From Aquimarina longa SW024 (GTDB taxonomy: Bacteria > Bacteroidota > Bacteroidia > Flavobacteriales > Flavobacteriaceae): 64,000 nucleotides of DNA. Under the pieces are notes generated by a model. That model was not told the DNA's origin. It ran no database searches and saw only the letters and a program-made list of their open reading frames with translations. The stretch spans positions 245,216-309,215 of the forward strand of contig NZ_AVQK01000014.1 in assembly GCF_001401755.1 (NCBI RefSeq). The letters run 5' to 3'. Made by a program: the position numbers and the translations under genes. Position 1 is the first letter of the stretch; each line of letters begins with the position of its first letter. This document shows, piece after piece, positions 25,135 through 35,080 of the stretch.

Positions 25135-26892
25135 TTAGATTTCTTTTTCACTAAGTTGTTTTAAATAAAGGTCTTTATAATATCCAGAGCTGTTTATTAG
25201 TTGATTATGAGTACCTTGTTGTGTTATTTTGCCATCTTCAAGAACTATAATTTTATTTGCATTTTTTATGGTAGAGATTCTATGACTCACTATAAAAGTG
25301 GTCTTGTTTTTAGAAATGCTATGTAGATTATTGAGGATTTCTTCCTCAGTTTCGGTATCTACCGCAGATAAACAATCATCAAAAAGTAATATAGATGGAT
25401 TCTTTAGGATAGCTCTAGCAATAGAAACTCGTTGTTTTTGTCCTCCAGAAAGCGTTATTCCACGTTCTCCTAAAATGGTATCATATCCTTTGCTAAATTC
25501 AATAATATTATCATGTACTACAGCATTTTTTGCTGCTCTATATACTTCATCATTTGTTGCTTTTTCATTTCCGAATTTTATATTATTTTGTATGCTATCG
25601 CTAAATAAAAAAGCATCCTGAGGGACATAACCGATCTGCTTTCTTAAATCAGTTAGGTTCATGTTTCTTATAGGTGTTTCTCCAATTTGTATCTCCCCTG
25701 ATGATACATCATAAAGTCGACCTATTAGATCTAGCAATGTTGATTTTCCAGAACCTGTTTTTCCAGTAATTCCAATTGTTTCTCCATTTTTTACTTCAAG
25801 ATTTATGTTTTGTAAAGCTGTAATATTAGTGTCATCGTAGATAAAAGAAACATTAGTAAAGCTAATATTACCTTTGATAGGAGTGTGTTGCATTACAGTA
25901 TTTGTAATTTCGGGTTCTTGACGAAGAAATTCATTTATTCGCACTTGTGAAGCTTCAGCTTGTTGTACTATTGAACTAACCCACCCAACAGTAGCTACAG
26001 GCCAAGTAAGCATGTTAACAAATATGATGAACTCTACAATAACACCAAGATCTTGTATGGTACCATTTATGAACTGTTTCCCTCCTATATATATGACTAA
26101 TATGTTACTAAACCCTATAAGTAAAACCATTAAAGGAAAAAATAGGGCTTGGACTTTTGCTAAGTCTAGGTTTTTGTCTTTACTGATATTTGATAGATCA
26201 GTAAAACTTTTTTGAGTTTGTGATTCTATACCATATGCTTTGATGACTGTTATCCCACTAAAAGATTCTTGAGTAAAAGTGGTGAGTTTTGACAAGAATT
26301 CTTGTACTATAGAGCTACGGTGATGGATAGCAACGCTTAATTTATATATCAATACAGATAATATTGGTAAAGGGGTTACGGTGTACAACGTAAGTTCGGG
26401 AGCAATACTGATCATATATCCAATCACTATAATAAATAATGTAAACGTGTTTACACTATACATAATCGCTGGTCCTACGTACATTCTAACTTTAGAAACA
26501 TCTTCACTAATACGATTCATAAGATCCCCAGTTCTGTTTTTCTTATAAAAATTCAGAGAAAGTTTTTGGTAATGCTGAAATACTTCATTTTTTAGGTCAA
26601 ACTCTATAAAACGCGAGACTACAATAAAAGTTTGACGCATTAAAAAAGTGAATAAAGCAGAAATAAGTAAAGCACCTGCTATTAATGCTATATTAGTAAT
26701 AAGACCACTTTTTACTTCTGCAATATCAGTAATTTCATTAGTAAGATATTGCTCGACAACATCTACAGAATCTCCAACTAATGTAGGTACTAATGTAGCA
26801 AAAATCCTAGCTATAATAGTGATAATTAGACCTATAATAAGACGGTATTTATAATTAAGAAAGTACTTGTTTAAATATCGTAATGCACGCAT
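25135..26892 (-). CDS. ABC exporter, fused permease and ATPase
   Basis: A 585-residue half transporter: six membrane helices (about 20-310) followed by one ATPase domain with Walker A GKTGSGKST, Q-loop GYVPQDAFLF, signature LSGGQKQRVSIARAIL and H-loop VSHRIST. The Walker B region reads ILLFDDCLSAVD, so the usual catalytic Glu is Asp, as in the MdlA/MdlB-YheIH group; such sites are often impaired and work in heterodimers. No partner gene is adjacent. The cargo (lipid, peptide or drug) cannot be told. Monocistronic. Confidence 0.9.
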   Translation of the reverse strand: MRALRYLNKYFLNYKYRLIIGLIITIIARIFATLVPTLVGDSVDVVEQYLTNEITDIAEVKSGLITNIALIAGALLISALFTFLMRQTFIVVSRFIEFDLKNEVFQHYQKLSLNFYKKNRTGDLMNRISEDVSKVRMYVGPAIMYSVNTFTLFIIVIGYMISIAPELTLYTVTPLPILSVLIYKLSVAIHHRSSIVQEFLSKLTTFTQESFSGITVIKAYGIESQTQKSFTDLSNISKDKNLDLAKVQALFFPLMVLLIGFSNILVIYIGGKQFINGTIQDLGVIVEFIIFVNMLTWPVATVGWVSSIVQQAEASQVRINEFLRQEPEITNTVMQHTPIKGNISFTNVSFIYDDTNITALQNINLEVKNGETIGITGKTGSGKSTLLDLIGRLYDVSSGEIQIGETPIRNMNLTDLRKQIGYVPQDAFLFSDSIQNNIKFGNEKATNDEVYRAAKNAVVHDNIIEFSKGYDTILGERGITLSGGQKQRVSIARAILKNPSILLFDDCLSAVDTETEEEILNNLHSISKNKTTFIVSHRISTIKNANKIIVLEDGKITQQGTHNQLINSSGYYKDLYLKQLSEKEI

Positions 26893-27031
26893 AAAAGATT
26901 AGTATTTAAAAACTTAAGTATTAGTAAATTCGTAAAATTTAACAGCTTTTAATTTAAAATTAATAAATATATACTATTTTAGCATCTTGATTTTAAATAT
27001 AATATAATTTCATTTTTAAATTTTTTACAAC

Positions 27032-28129
27032 ATGATAACCGAAGTACTTACTGCAAATCAACTAAAAAAAGAAGCACCAGTATTTGGTCAACTATCTTTT
27101 GATAATCATGAACAAGTTGTTTTTTGTCAGGACAAAGATACAGGATTGAAAGCAATAATTGGAGTGCATAACACAATTTTAGGACCTGCACTAGGAGGGA
27201 CTAGAATGTATGATTATGCAACAGAATGGGATGCTCTTAATGATGTATTGAGGTTATCAAGAGGGATGACATATAAAGCAGCTATAACCGGTTTAAATCT
27301 AGGTGGAGGAAAAGCAGTAATTATAGGTGATCCAAAAAAAATAAAAACGCCAGAGTTAATGAAGCGCTTTGGTAAATTTGTACATACATTAGGTGGTAAG
27401 TATTATACAGCAGAAGATGTAGGGATGGAAACATCTGATATGGATACTGTAAGAGAGGTTACTCCATATGTAACAGGGATTTCTGAGGCTAATGGTGGAG
27501 CAGGAAATCCATCTCCAGTTACAGCTTATGGGGTGTATATGGGAATGAAAGCATCGGCAAAATTTGCTTATGGAGATGATGCCTTAGAGGGTAAACGAGT
27601 TTTAGTTCAGGGAATAGGACATGTAGGAGAAGAATTGGTACGTTTGGCATCAGAAGAAGGGGCAAATGTAATTATTAGTGATATTAATGAAGAACGATTA
27701 GCAGCAGTAAGTAAAAAATACGGAGTAGATATTTATAGAGGAGATGATTTATATGCAGAAACAGCAGATATTTATGCTCCTTGTGCACTTGGTGCTACAG
27801 TTAATGATGACACAATTAATAAATTGAATGTTAAAATAATCGCAGGAGCAGCAAATAATCAATTAGCAAATGAGAATGTACATGGTGCATTGTTACAAAA
27901 AAAGGGAATTATATACGCTCCTGACTTTTTGATTAATGCAGGAGGTATTATAAATGTATATGCAGAGATAGAGAAATATGGGAGAGAGCAAATTACTACT
28001 AAAACAGAAAATATTTATAACACTACTTTAGATATTTTAAATAAAGCAGAAGTAACAGGTGTTACAACAAATGCAGCTGCAATTAGTATTGCCGAAGATA
28101 GAATTGCAACTCGAAAAAAGGAACTGTAA
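27032..28129 (+). CDS. Glu/Leu/Phe/Val dehydrogenase (leucine dehydrogenase type)
   Basis: A 365-residue NAD-dependent amino acid dehydrogenase, interconverting branched-chain amino acids and 2-oxo acids. Substrate and catalytic residues: GPALGGTRMYDY, MTYKAAITGLNLGGGKAVI (both Lys residues), AEDVGMET. The Rossmann motif is VLVQGIGHVGEEL, followed by the acidic end ISDIN. Length and motifs fit leucine dehydrogenase better than the hexameric glutamate enzymes. It is monocistronic and ends in a strong terminator. Confidence 0.93.
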   Translation: MITEVLTANQLKKEAPVFGQLSFDNHEQVVFCQDKDTGLKAIIGVHNTILGPALGGTRMYDYATEWDALNDVLRLSRGMTYKAAITGLNLGGGKAVIIGDPKKIKTPELMKRFGKFVHTLGGKYYTAEDVGMETSDMDTVREVTPYVTGISEANGGAGNPSPVTAYGVYMGMKASAKFAYGDDALEGKRVLVQGIGHVGEELVRLASEEGANVIISDINEERLAAVSKKYGVDIYRGDDLYAETADIYAPCALGATVNDDTINKLNVKIIAGAANNQLANENVHGALLQKKGIIYAPDFLINAGGIINVYAEIEKYGREQITTKTENIYNTTLDILNKAEVTGVTTNAAAISIAEDRIATRKKEL

Positions 28130-28155
28130 TAAGAATAGATTCTTAAAATGAATAC

Positions 28156-28204
28156 AACAACAATAGTTATTAGAATTTTTATTTCTAATAACTATTGTTG
28201 TTTT
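28156..28204 (+). terminator. strong terminator of the dehydrogenase gene
   Basis: An 18-20 bp perfect stem (AACAACAATAGTTATTAGAA with its complement) around a 7-nt loop, followed by TTTT. Confidence 0.85.
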
Positions 28205-28396
28205 AAATACCCTCTATTATGAAAAATAAATTAGAGTAGAAGTATTTAGGCATAAACATTTTAATTTATTTAGGATAAATAGTCTAATAAAAAAGAAGTT
28301 TTGCAGAGGGTAGAATAAAAATAATAGTATTTTTGCAAGGCAAAAGTTAAGAGAGACTTTTGCCCTTTTTTAATATAAAGTTCTTTGTAATTTTCT

Positions 28397-29341
28397 ATGT
28401 TAACCAGAAGACATATTAGAGTAAAAGTAATGCAGTCCCTCTATTCGATGGAGCAGGCGCAAAGTGAAAACCTAGATAAAGAAGAAAAATTTCTTCTTTA
28501 TAGTATTGATCAGATGTATGAGTTATTTCTTATAAATCTTCAACTTCTTATAGAAATAAGAAAGCATGCGGCTGATTTTTTAGTAAAAAGTAAAAAAAAG
28601 CATCTTCCTACTTCCGAAGAAAAAAATCCTAATACTAAATTTATAAACAATGAAGTTTTATTGTTGTTGGAGAAAAACCTTCAATTACAAGAAGAACTTG
28701 ATAAGAAAAAAATGAACTGTTGGGAATTAGATGATGAGTATGTAGCGATATTATGGAAAGAGATAAAAGAAAGTGAGTTCTATACATCTTATATGAGTAC
28801 AAAACTTAGTTCTTTTAGAGAAGACAAAGATTTTGTACTAGATATTTTTAAAGAAGTTATAGCTCCTAATGATAAGTTGTATGAATATATTGAGGATAAA
28901 AAGTTAACATGGGTTGATGATTTACCTCTAGTGAATACCTCTATTATTAAAATGCTACGTAAGGTAAAACTACCTCATGATGAGCATATGTCTTTACCAA
29001 AACTTTATAAAGATGTTGATGATAAAAAATTTGCTATCGATATTTTTAGAAAAACAGTACTTAATGGAGCTGATTTTGCAAAAGAAATTGATGGAAAAAC
29101 TCCGAATTGGGATCAGGATCGTATAGCAGAATTAGATAAAGCGATTATAAAAATGGCTATTTGTGAATTTATAAAATTCCCTTCGATACCTGTAAAAGTA
29201 ACAATTAACGAATATTTAGAAATAGCAAAAGAGTATAGTACTCCTAAAAGTAGTATTTTTATAAATGGGATTTTAGATAAAATCTCAAAAGAATACCAAG
29301 AAAGTGGTAAATTAAACAAAGTAGGTCGAGGACTTATGTAG
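28397..29341 (+). CDS. nusB: transcription antitermination factor NusB
   Basis: The start MLTRRHIRVKVMQSLYSMEQAQ is the NusB N-terminal helix that contacts boxA RNA, and the C-terminal part (DQDRIAELDKAIIKMAICEF, then KVTINEYLEIAKEYSTPKSSIFINGILDKI) is the diagnostic NusB signature. At 314 residues it is more than twice the size of E. coli NusB because a charged helical insertion (about 25-190) separates the two halves, as in other Bacteroidota. It functions in rRNA antitermination with NusE. A -7-like TATTTTTG lies at 28328-28335. Followed by a DUF1573 gene and yajC in one orientation. Confidence 0.92.
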   Translation: MLTRRHIRVKVMQSLYSMEQAQSENLDKEEKFLLYSIDQMYELFLINLQLLIEIRKHAADFLVKSKKKHLPTSEEKNPNTKFINNEVLLLLEKNLQLQEELDKKKMNCWELDDEYVAILWKEIKESEFYTSYMSTKLSSFREDKDFVLDIFKEVIAPNDKLYEYIEDKKLTWVDDLPLVNTSIIKMLRKVKLPHDEHMSLPKLYKDVDDKKFAIDIFRKTVLNGADFAKEIDGKTPNWDQDRIAELDKAIIKMAICEFIKFPSIPVKVTINEYLEIAKEYSTPKSSIFINGILDKISKEYQESGKLNKVGRGLM

Positions 29342-29392
29342 TATTGTAAAAATATAGTATTTTTAACCCTCAAATAATTAAAAACCCAAGTA

Positions 29393-29872
29393 ATGAAAAA
29401 AGGAATCTTAATTTTAGCCGGAGCTCTTGCAATGACATTTGTATCTTGTAAGGATAAAGCGGCAGAGAAAGTTAAAGAAGAAAATGTGGAAATAGCAGCA
29501 GATCGTGATGCGAAGAATACAGATTTTCCAGTTATGACTTTTGCTAAAACAGAACATGATTTTGGAACTATTAATGAAGGAGATGTCGTAGAGCATAAAT
29601 TCGCATTTACTAATACAGGTAAAGCACCATTAGTAATTGTAAGTGCAAAAGGTAGTTGTGGATGTACAGTTCCAGAATGGCCAAAAGAACCAATCGCTCC
29701 AGGAGCTACAGGGGAAATGTTAGTTAAATTTAACTCTAACGGAAAACCTAATCAGCAAACTAAGCAAGTTACAATTACTGCAAACACAGAAGCTGGTAAA
29801 GAAATTATTAAGATTAAAGCTATGGTAACTCCAAAGGCTCAACCTGTAAGTGGAACACCAGTAAGTAAATAA
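29393..29872 (+). CDS. DUF1573 domain lipoprotein
   Basis: A 159-residue lipoprotein: lipobox TFVSC with Cys about residue 19. Residues 48-150 form a DUF1573 immunoglobulin-like domain (FAKTEHDFGTINEGDVVEHKF, GKAPLVIVSAKGSCGCTVPEWPK, PGATGEMLVKFNSNGKPNQQ), with the typical CGC pair. The family is widespread in Bacteroidota and structural in the periplasm, without a firmly assigned role. It lies 4 nt before yajC and after nusB, a common order in the phylum, so the three are probably an operon. Confidence 0.88.
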   Translation: MKKGILILAGALAMTFVSCKDKAAEKVKEENVEIAADRDAKNTDFPVMTFAKTEHDFGTINEGDVVEHKFAFTNTGKAPLVIVSAKGSCGCTVPEWPKEPIAPGATGEMLVKFNSNGKPNQQTKQVTITANTEAGKEIIKIKAMVTPKAQPVSGTPVSK

Positions 29873-29876
29873 TTTT

Positions 29877-30173
29877 ATGGATCAAATTCAACAGTTTCTA
29901 CCTTTTATATTAATATTTGTGGTAATGTATTTTTTTATGATACGTCCACAGATGCAGAAAGCTAAAAAGGAGAAAAAATTCGCTGAGGATTTAAAAAAAG
30001 GAGATCGAATTGTTACAAAAAGCGGTCTTCATGGAAAAATATTTGATTTCAGTGAAAAACATAACGCTGTTATTATTGAAACAGGGTCAGGTAAATTAAC
30101 GTATGATAAGTCTGCTATTTCTTTAGACATGAGTCAGAAATTAAATGCACCAGCTGCTGATACTAAAAAATAA
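29877..30173 (+). CDS. yajC: preprotein translocase subunit YajC
   Basis: A 98-residue protein with one N-terminal membrane helix (FLPFILIFVVMYFFMI) followed by the family motif RPQMQKAKKEKKF and a small soluble domain beginning LKKGDRIVTKSGLHGKI. It associates with SecDF-YidC at the Sec translocon. Last gene of nusB-DUF1573-yajC, ending in a terminator 20 nt downstream. Confidence 0.95.
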   Translation: MDQIQQFLPFILIFVVMYFFMIRPQMQKAKKEKKFAEDLKKGDRIVTKSGLHGKIFDFSEKHNAVIIETGSGKLTYDKSAISLDMSQKLNAPAADTKK

Positions 30174-30191
30174 CATTGTATTTAAAAAAAC

Positions 30192-30226
30192 AAAAAGCGC
30201 GATAAATCTCTTATCGCGCTTTTTTT
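30192..30226 (+). terminator. terminator after yajC
   Basis: AAAAAGCGCGATAA and TTATCGCGCTTTTT form a perfect 14-bp stem with a 5-nt loop and T run; A and T runs on both sides also suit the convergent mscS gene. Confidence 0.92.
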
Positions 30227-30251
30227 AGTTGTATACTATATTCTAAACTTT

Positions 30252-31133
30252 TTATGAAGGCTTCATTGTAACAATTCGTTGAGGTAATGGAGCATCATAA
30301 CTCGCATTCCCTAGTGCTTCTACTATTTTTTGTCTTGTATCCCAATATACATCCCAGTAATTTTCACAAGTGGCATAGGGTAAAGCTAATAGTTCTACGC
30401 CGTTAGCACCTAAATTGTTAACAGCTACTCTAGGAGAAGGGTCTTGTAGCACATTATGATCAGATTTCATTACGTCCATTACAACTTGTTTAGCCTTTTC
30501 TATATCAGTTCCATATTGAATCCCAAAAGGCATATCTACTCTTAGGTTTCCAATTGTAGTGAGATTAGTTATGGTTCCGGATGTGATAGTTCCATTAGGG
30601 ATGATCTCTGTTTTGTTTTGAAACGTCTCTAGAACAGTTACAAATACAGAGATTTCTTTGACAAAACCTAGTTTTCCTCCAGTTTCAATAAGATCTCCTA
30701 CTTTAAAAGGTTTAAATATAAGAAGCATTACTCCTGCTGCCATATGCCCTAAAGAACCATTAAAAGCACCTCCGATTGCTAATCCTACAGCAGCTAATAA
30801 TGCAGCAAATGTAGCAGTAGGAATTCCTACAATTCCTGCAATGGAAATGAATAGAAGAACCTTTAGTAAAAAACTCATAAGAGTGATAAGAAAGGGTTTT
30901 AGAGTAGTGTCAATGTTGCCTTTGTCAAAAGCTTTTCTGATAGCCTTCATGATTATTTTTATAATCCAAAGCCCAATGATTAAAGCCACAATTCCTCCAA
31001 CAATTTTTAATCCATATTGTCCAGCTCCTTGTTGTATGGAATTAAAAAAACTACCAAGAGAGTCCATAATGGTTCCTCCTGTTTCTGTAGTAGTGGTTAC
31101 TGTTGTGTCTATAACTTTTTCGGTAGTTTGCAT
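30252..31133 (-). CDS. mscS: small-conductance mechanosensitive channel, MscS family
   Basis: A 293-residue channel that opens under membrane tension. Three membrane helices (about 40-165); the pore helix is rich in Gly/Ala, AALLAAVGLAIGGAFNGSLG, followed by the MscS signature LLIFKPFKVGDLIETGGKLG and the beta domain with IPNGTITSGTITN. The N-terminus begins with a Thr-rich stretch before the first helix. Monocistronic, convergent with yajC. Confidence 0.93.
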   Translation of the reverse strand: MQTTEKVIDTTVTTTTETGGTIMDSLGSFFNSIQQGAGQYGLKIVGGIVALIIGLWIIKIIMKAIRKAFDKGNIDTTLKPFLITLMSFLLKVLLFISIAGIVGIPTATFAALLAAVGLAIGGAFNGSLGHMAAGVMLLIFKPFKVGDLIETGGKLGFVKEISVFVTVLETFQNKTEIIPNGTITSGTITNLTTIGNLRVDMPFGIQYGTDIEKAKQVVMDVMKSDHNVLQDPSPRVAVNNLGANGVELLALPYATCENYWDVYWDTRQKIVEALGNASYDAPLPQRIVTMKPS

Positions 31134-31323
31134 GATTTATATAATGTTAAAATTTATACTATAAATCTACCGCTATGTTAAAAATAGTACTCTTTTTTTA
31201 AGGAAGACACATTATGAAAATCGTTTAACGTGAAAAAAAATCGATAAGTAGTTAATCTAGGGGTTTTAGATACGTCACTGTTGTTAAGAGTGCGTATAAT
31301 ACTATGCATTAAAAATTAGGATT

Positions 31324-31368
31324 AAGAATCAAGAGCCAAGAAAGAGCGCTTCTTGTTTCTTGATTCTT
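31324..31368 (-). terminator. two-part hairpin downstream of pepT
   Basis: AAGAATCAAGA pairs with TCTTGATTCTT (11 bp) and inside it CAAGAA pairs with TTCTTG, with a 7-nt loop. It begins 15 nt past the pepT stop. The U run is weak, so it may end transcription inefficiently or protect the 3' end. Confidence 0.6.
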
Positions 31369-31382
31369 TATTTTAGCATGGT

Positions 31383-32630
31383 TTATTTTGATTGCTTACC
31401 TGTTAATTCTGCAATTTTAACAATTACTTCTACAGCTTTTATCATACTTTCTACAGGGACATACTCATATCGTCCATGAAAATTGTGCCCTCCTGCAAAA
31501 ATATTAGGACATGGTAATCCCATAAAACTTAATTGAGATCCATCAGTTCCTCCACGTATCGGTTTTATAATAGGAGTGATGTTTAGGGATTTCATAGCTT
31601 CTTCTGCGATGTCAACAATATGCATTACAGGTTCAACTTTCTCTCGCATATTATAATATTGATCTTTAATATCTACTTGTATAACTTCATTGGCATGTTG
31701 CGTATTAATCTCTGTAGCTAACTTTTTCATAACCTCTTTTCGAGCTTCAAAATGAGTTCTGTCATGATCCCTAATAATGTAGTGTAATTCAGTTTTTTCG
31801 ACAGCACCTTCAATATTGTGCAAGTGAAAAAAACCTTCTCTTCCACTAGTATGTTCAGGAGTTTCCATTCTTGGTAAAGAATTTATAAAATCTTGTGCGA
31901 TGTACATACTATTAATCATTTTTCCTTTGGCATAACCAGGATGTACGATCTTACCTTTTATGGTTACTACAGCACCTGCAGCATTAAAGTTTTCATATTC
32001 GAGTTCTCCAATCTGGCTACCATCCATAGTATATGCCCAGTCCGCACCAAATGTAGCAACATCAAACTTATGGGCACCGCGACCAATTTCTTCATCAGGG
32101 GTAAAACCAACACGAATCTTACCGTGTTTGATCTCAGGATGTTGTACTAGATACTCCATAGCAGTTACGATTTCTGCAATCCCTGCTTTATCATCGGCTC
32201 CTAATAGAGTCGTTCCATCGGTAGTAATTAGCGTTTGACCTATATATTGTTTTAGATCATCAAAATAACTAGGAGAGAGTACAATATTTTCTGTAGCATT
32301 TAATATAATATCTTTTCCATCATAGTTTTCTATAATTTGAGGTTTTACATTAGCTCCTGTAAAATCAGGAGTAGTATCAAAATGAGATATAAAACCAATA
32401 GTAGGGACTTCATAATCTAGATTAGAAGGTAATGTAGCCATGATATAGGCATGTTTATCTATAGTCACGTCTTCTAAACCAATATTTTTTAATTCTTCTA
32501 CTAGTTTATTAGCAAGATCCCATTGTTTTTCTGTACTGGGAGTGGTGTTGCTTTTAGGATCACTTTCAGTATCAATGGTTACATATCCTATAAACCGATC
32601 TGTTATGTGTTGTTTTGAAATCATAATCAT
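31383..32630 (-). CDS. pepT: peptidase T (tripeptide aminopeptidase)
   Basis: A 415-residue M20B zinc peptidase that removes the N-terminal residue of tripeptides in the cytoplasm. Metal and catalytic residues: His and Asp in [11 protein letters not shown], Asp in LLGADDKAG, the Glu-Glu pair in [12 protein letters not shown], Asp in YTMDGS, and the last His in [15 protein letters not shown]. The dimerisation domain lies about 205-320. A second ATG two codons in ([11 protein letters not shown]) could be the true start. Confidence 0.95.
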   Translation of the reverse strand: MIMISKQHITDRFIGYVTIDTESDPKSNTTPSTEKQWDLANKLVEELKNIGLEDVTIDKHAYIMATLPSNLDYEVPTIGFISHFDTTPDFTGANVKPQIIENYDGKDIILNATENIVLSPSYFDDLKQYIGQTLITTDGTTLLGADDKAGIAEIVTAMEYLVQHPEIKHGKIRVGFTPDEEIGRGAHKFDVATFGADWAYTMDGSQIGELEYENFNAAGAVVTIKGKIVHPGYAKGKMINSMYIAQDFINSLPRMETPEHTSGREGFFHLHNIEGAVEKTELHYIIRDHDRTHFEARKEVMKKLATEINTQHANEVIQVDIKDQYYNMREKVEPVMHIVDIAEEAMKSLNITPIIKPIRGGTDGSQLSFMGLPCPNIFAGGHNFHGRYEYVPVESMIKAVEVIVKIAELTGKQSK

Positions 32631-32716
32631 GAATGTTTTATATCCGAAGAATCCAAAAATACGTTTTTATTAGAACCTTGGAAGACTTATTTTTGCACTA
32701 GCAAAATTATAGATTA

Positions 32717-33766
32717 ATGTATAAACTTCTATTACGTCCGTTATTATTTTTATTTGATCCAGAAAAAGTGCATTATTTTACTTTTGGGATGGTTCGATTT
32801 CTGTCTAAAATTCCTTTAGTATCATCAATATTTAGGGGATTGTATCAGGTTAAAGGAATTAAATTACAGCGTGAAGTTTTTGGGTTAAAATTTAAGAACC
32901 CAGTAGGATTAGCAGCTGGATTTGATAAAAATGCAGTTTTGTATAATGAGTTGGCTAATTTTGGGTTTGGTTTTATTGAGATAGGAACAGTAACTCCTAG
33001 AGGTCAGGAAGGAAATCCTAAAAAAAGATTATTTAGGCTTAAAGAGGATCAGGGTATTATTAATAGAATGGGATTTAATAATGCAGGGTTAGAAGCTGTG
33101 ATACATCAATTGAAAAAGAATCAAGGAAAACTTATTATAGGAGGTAATATAGGAAAGAATACTGATACGCAGCCAGAGGAGTATACTAAAGATTATCTGC
33201 AATGTTTTAAGGCACTACATCCATATGTAGATTATTTTGTACTGAATGTAAGTTGCCCTAATGTAGGAAGCCATGCTAAGCTAAATGATAAAGAGTATTT
33301 ACAAGAATTAATACAGGCAGTACAACAAGAGAATGTTACTTTTAAGAATCAAAAACCGATTGTATTAAAGATCGCTCCGGATTTAAATACACATCAACTT
33401 GATGAAATTATAGAACTGGTTGCTCAAACGAACTTAGATGGTGTTATCGCAAGTAATACTTCTGTTTCTAGAGAAGGGTTAAAAACATCTAAAAATCAAT
33501 TAGATGCTATCGGTAATGGGGGAGTAAGTGGGCAACCTGTAAAGGATAAGAGTACTGCCGTTATTAAGTATTTATCAGAAAAAAGTAATCGGGCTTTTCC
33601 TATTATTGGAGTAGGAGGTATACATAGTGCTAAGGATGCTATAGAAAAATTAGAGGCAGGTGCAAGCCTAGTACAGGTGTATACAGGTTTTATTTATGAA
33701 GGCCCTAAGTTGGTTAAGGATATAAATAAAGCGCTGCTTTATAGCACAAACCTTGAAGGTTTATAA
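32717..33766 (+). CDS. pyrD: quinone-dependent dihydroorotate dehydrogenase
   Basis: Class 2 enzyme of pyrimidine synthesis, membrane-associated through its N-terminal helix ([20 protein letters not shown]). FMN and substrate residues: [42 protein letters not shown], the catalytic Ser region [10 protein letters not shown], and [11 protein letters not shown] with YTGFIYEGP. 349 residues, normal length. The last codons and stop (for NLEGL and TAA) fall within the first copy of a 15-bp palindromic repeat, so the C-terminus may have been altered by insertion of that element. Confidence 0.95.
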   Translation: MYKLLLRPLLFLFDPEKVHYFTFGMVRFLSKIPLVSSIFRGLYQVKGIKLQREVFGLKFKNPVGLAAGFDKNAVLYNELANFGFGFIEIGTVTPRGQEGNPKKRLFRLKEDQGIINRMGFNNAGLEAVIHQLKKNQGKLIIGGNIGKNTDTQPEEYTKDYLQCFKALHPYVDYFVLNVSCPNVGSHAKLNDKEYLQELIQAVQQENVTFKNQKPIVLKIAPDLNTHQLDEIIELVAQTNLDGVIASNTSVSREGLKTSKNQLDAIGNGGVSGQPVKDKSTAVIKYLSEKSNRAFPIIGVGGIHSAKDAIEKLEAGASLVQVYTGFIYEGPKLVKDINKALLYSTNLEGL

Positions 33767-33781
33767 AAACCTTGAAGGTTT
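33748..33781. repeat. two tandem copies of a 15-bp palindromic element
   Basis: AAACCTTGAAGGTTT occurs at 33748-33762 and 33767-33781; each copy is a palindrome around a central G. The pair bridges the end of pyrD and the start of the LysE gene. Related AGGTTT/AAACCT palindromes are at 43114-43143 and 63946-63977. Confidence 0.7.
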
Positions 33782-33788
33782 AAAAATT

Positions 33789-34415
33789 ATGAACTACGAA
33801 ATTCTCTATACTTTTATTTTGGCGACTTCGGCGCTAGCAATCTCACCAGGACCAGATAATATATTTGTATTAATGCAGAGTGTGGTGAATGGTAAAAAAT
33901 ATGGGTTAGCTGTTGTAGCAGGTCTAATGTCTGGTTGCTTGATCCATACGACATTGGTTGCTTTTGGCGTATCGGTGATTATTAAACAAAGTGAAATCCT
34001 CTTTTTTTGCATTAAGCTATTTGGAGCATTGTATTTGTTTTTTTTGGCTTATAAAGTCTTTAGAAGTAAAGCTTCTGTAAATCTCTCAGAAGGTAGTATG
34101 CCTAAAAAAAGTATAGGGCAATTATTTAAACAAGGATTTATAATGAATGTCTTAAATCCTAAGGTATCGATATTTTTTTTAGCGTTCTTTCCTGGATTTT
34201 TATTTAGTAAAACGATGAGTAATGTTACACAATTCTATGTTCTGGGTTTTCTTTTTATTATAGTTTCATTTACTGTATTTGGGTTAATTGCTGTTTTGGC
34301 GGGATCTATTTCTGAATATTTAAAAAAGAATTCAAAAATAGGTGTTGTTTTAAAGTGGCTTCAGATTGTTGTGTTTATAGGGATAGGTGTTTTTATTCTT
34401 ATTTCGGAGAAATAA
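33789..34415 (+). CDS. LysE/RhtB family exporter
   Basis: A 208-residue inner-membrane protein with six predicted helices. The start is taken at MNYEILYTFILATSALAIS; an ATG 12 codons upstream would only read through the palindromic repeat. The family signature SPGPDNIFVLMQSVVNGKKYGL (about 17-38) and GAxYLxxLAYKxF equivalent (FGALYLFFLAYKVF) are present, as is the NVLNPKVSIFFLAFFPGF block. These proteins export amino acids such as threonine or homoserine; substrate unknown. 23 nt downstream of pyrD and probably co-transcribed. Confidence 0.9.
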   Translation: MNYEILYTFILATSALAISPGPDNIFVLMQSVVNGKKYGLAVVAGLMSGCLIHTTLVAFGVSVIIKQSEILFFCIKLFGALYLFFLAYKVFRSKASVNLSEGSMPKKSIGQLFKQGFIMNVLNPKVSIFFLAFFPGFLFSKTMSNVTQFYVLGFLFIIVSFTVFGLIAVLAGSISEYLKKNSKIGVVLKWLQIVVFIGIGVFILISEK

Positions 34416-34426
34416 GCGGAGATAGA

Positions 34427-34460
34427 AAAAACCAAGACATTAGTTATTAGTCTTGGTTTT
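34427..34460 (+). terminator. terminator after LysE gene
   Basis: AAAACCAAGAC and GTCTTGGTTTT make an 11-bp perfect stem with an 11-nt loop, followed by T-rich sequence; the A run also serves the convergent gene. Confidence 0.85.
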
Positions 34461-34492
34461 ATAGTAGGGAAATTAACTAATTGAATTATAAG

Positions 34493-34993
34493 TTAGTTTT
34501 TTAGGTTATAATATTCTTTGACCTCCCAGAAACTTGAAAAATCAACACTATTAGTATCGCTACTGGCAACTAGTATAAATCTAAGCCTTAAACCAGATTG
34601 ATTAAAAGTGGCACGTAAGGTAGCTTTTCCAACTTCAATTTTATCAATTTCTAATATTATATCCTGACTAATGCTAAGTGGCAAAGTTTCCCAATAGTCA
34701 TTACCAGTAACGGTTACATAGGCATAAACAAAACCTGTGTCAAATATTTCTTGTGTTAATTGGGGGATGTCAAAAACATTATCTCCATTAGATATAGTCT
34801 GATCTTCAAATAAAACAGAAACTACGTTGGCGTTACCATCTTGTCCGTTTGTACCATCTTGTCCAGAAGTACCTTGTTCACCTTGTGGACCTTGTGGTCC
34901 TATTGCGCCGTCCTCGCCATCTGAGCAAGCAAATGCGATGATCATAATAAAAGCGAAAAAAAAGTACTTTAGTGTTAAAATTGTTGTTTTCAT
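34493..34993 (-). CDS. lipoprotein with short collagen-like segment
   Basis: A 166-residue lipoprotein: lipobox IAFAC, Cys about residue 23. Directly after the anchor comes a run of about nine Gly-X-Y triplets (GEDGAIGPQGPQGEQG, then TSGQDGTNGQDG), a collagen-like spacer. The C-terminal 110 residues form a beta-rich domain (VVSVLFEDQTISNGDNVF, then VYAYVTVTGNDYWETLPLS) found in many Bacteroidota surface lipoproteins with the same layout. Probable cell-surface protein; function unknown. Convergent with the LysE gene. Confidence 0.75.
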   Translation of the reverse strand: MKTTILTLKYFFFAFIMIIAFACSDGEDGAIGPQGPQGEQGTSGQDGTNGQDGNANVVSVLFEDQTISNGDNVFDIPQLTQEIFDTGFVYAYVTVTGNDYWETLPLSISQDIILEIDKIEVGKATLRATFNQSGLRLRFILVASSDTNSVDFSSFWEVKEYYNLKN

Positions 34994-35080
34994 AATGTGA
35001 ATTTTTAAAATTATTGTTTTGATTATATAAAATTTTAATAATGTGTTTTTTATTTAGAATGATTATACCTAACTGAAAAA

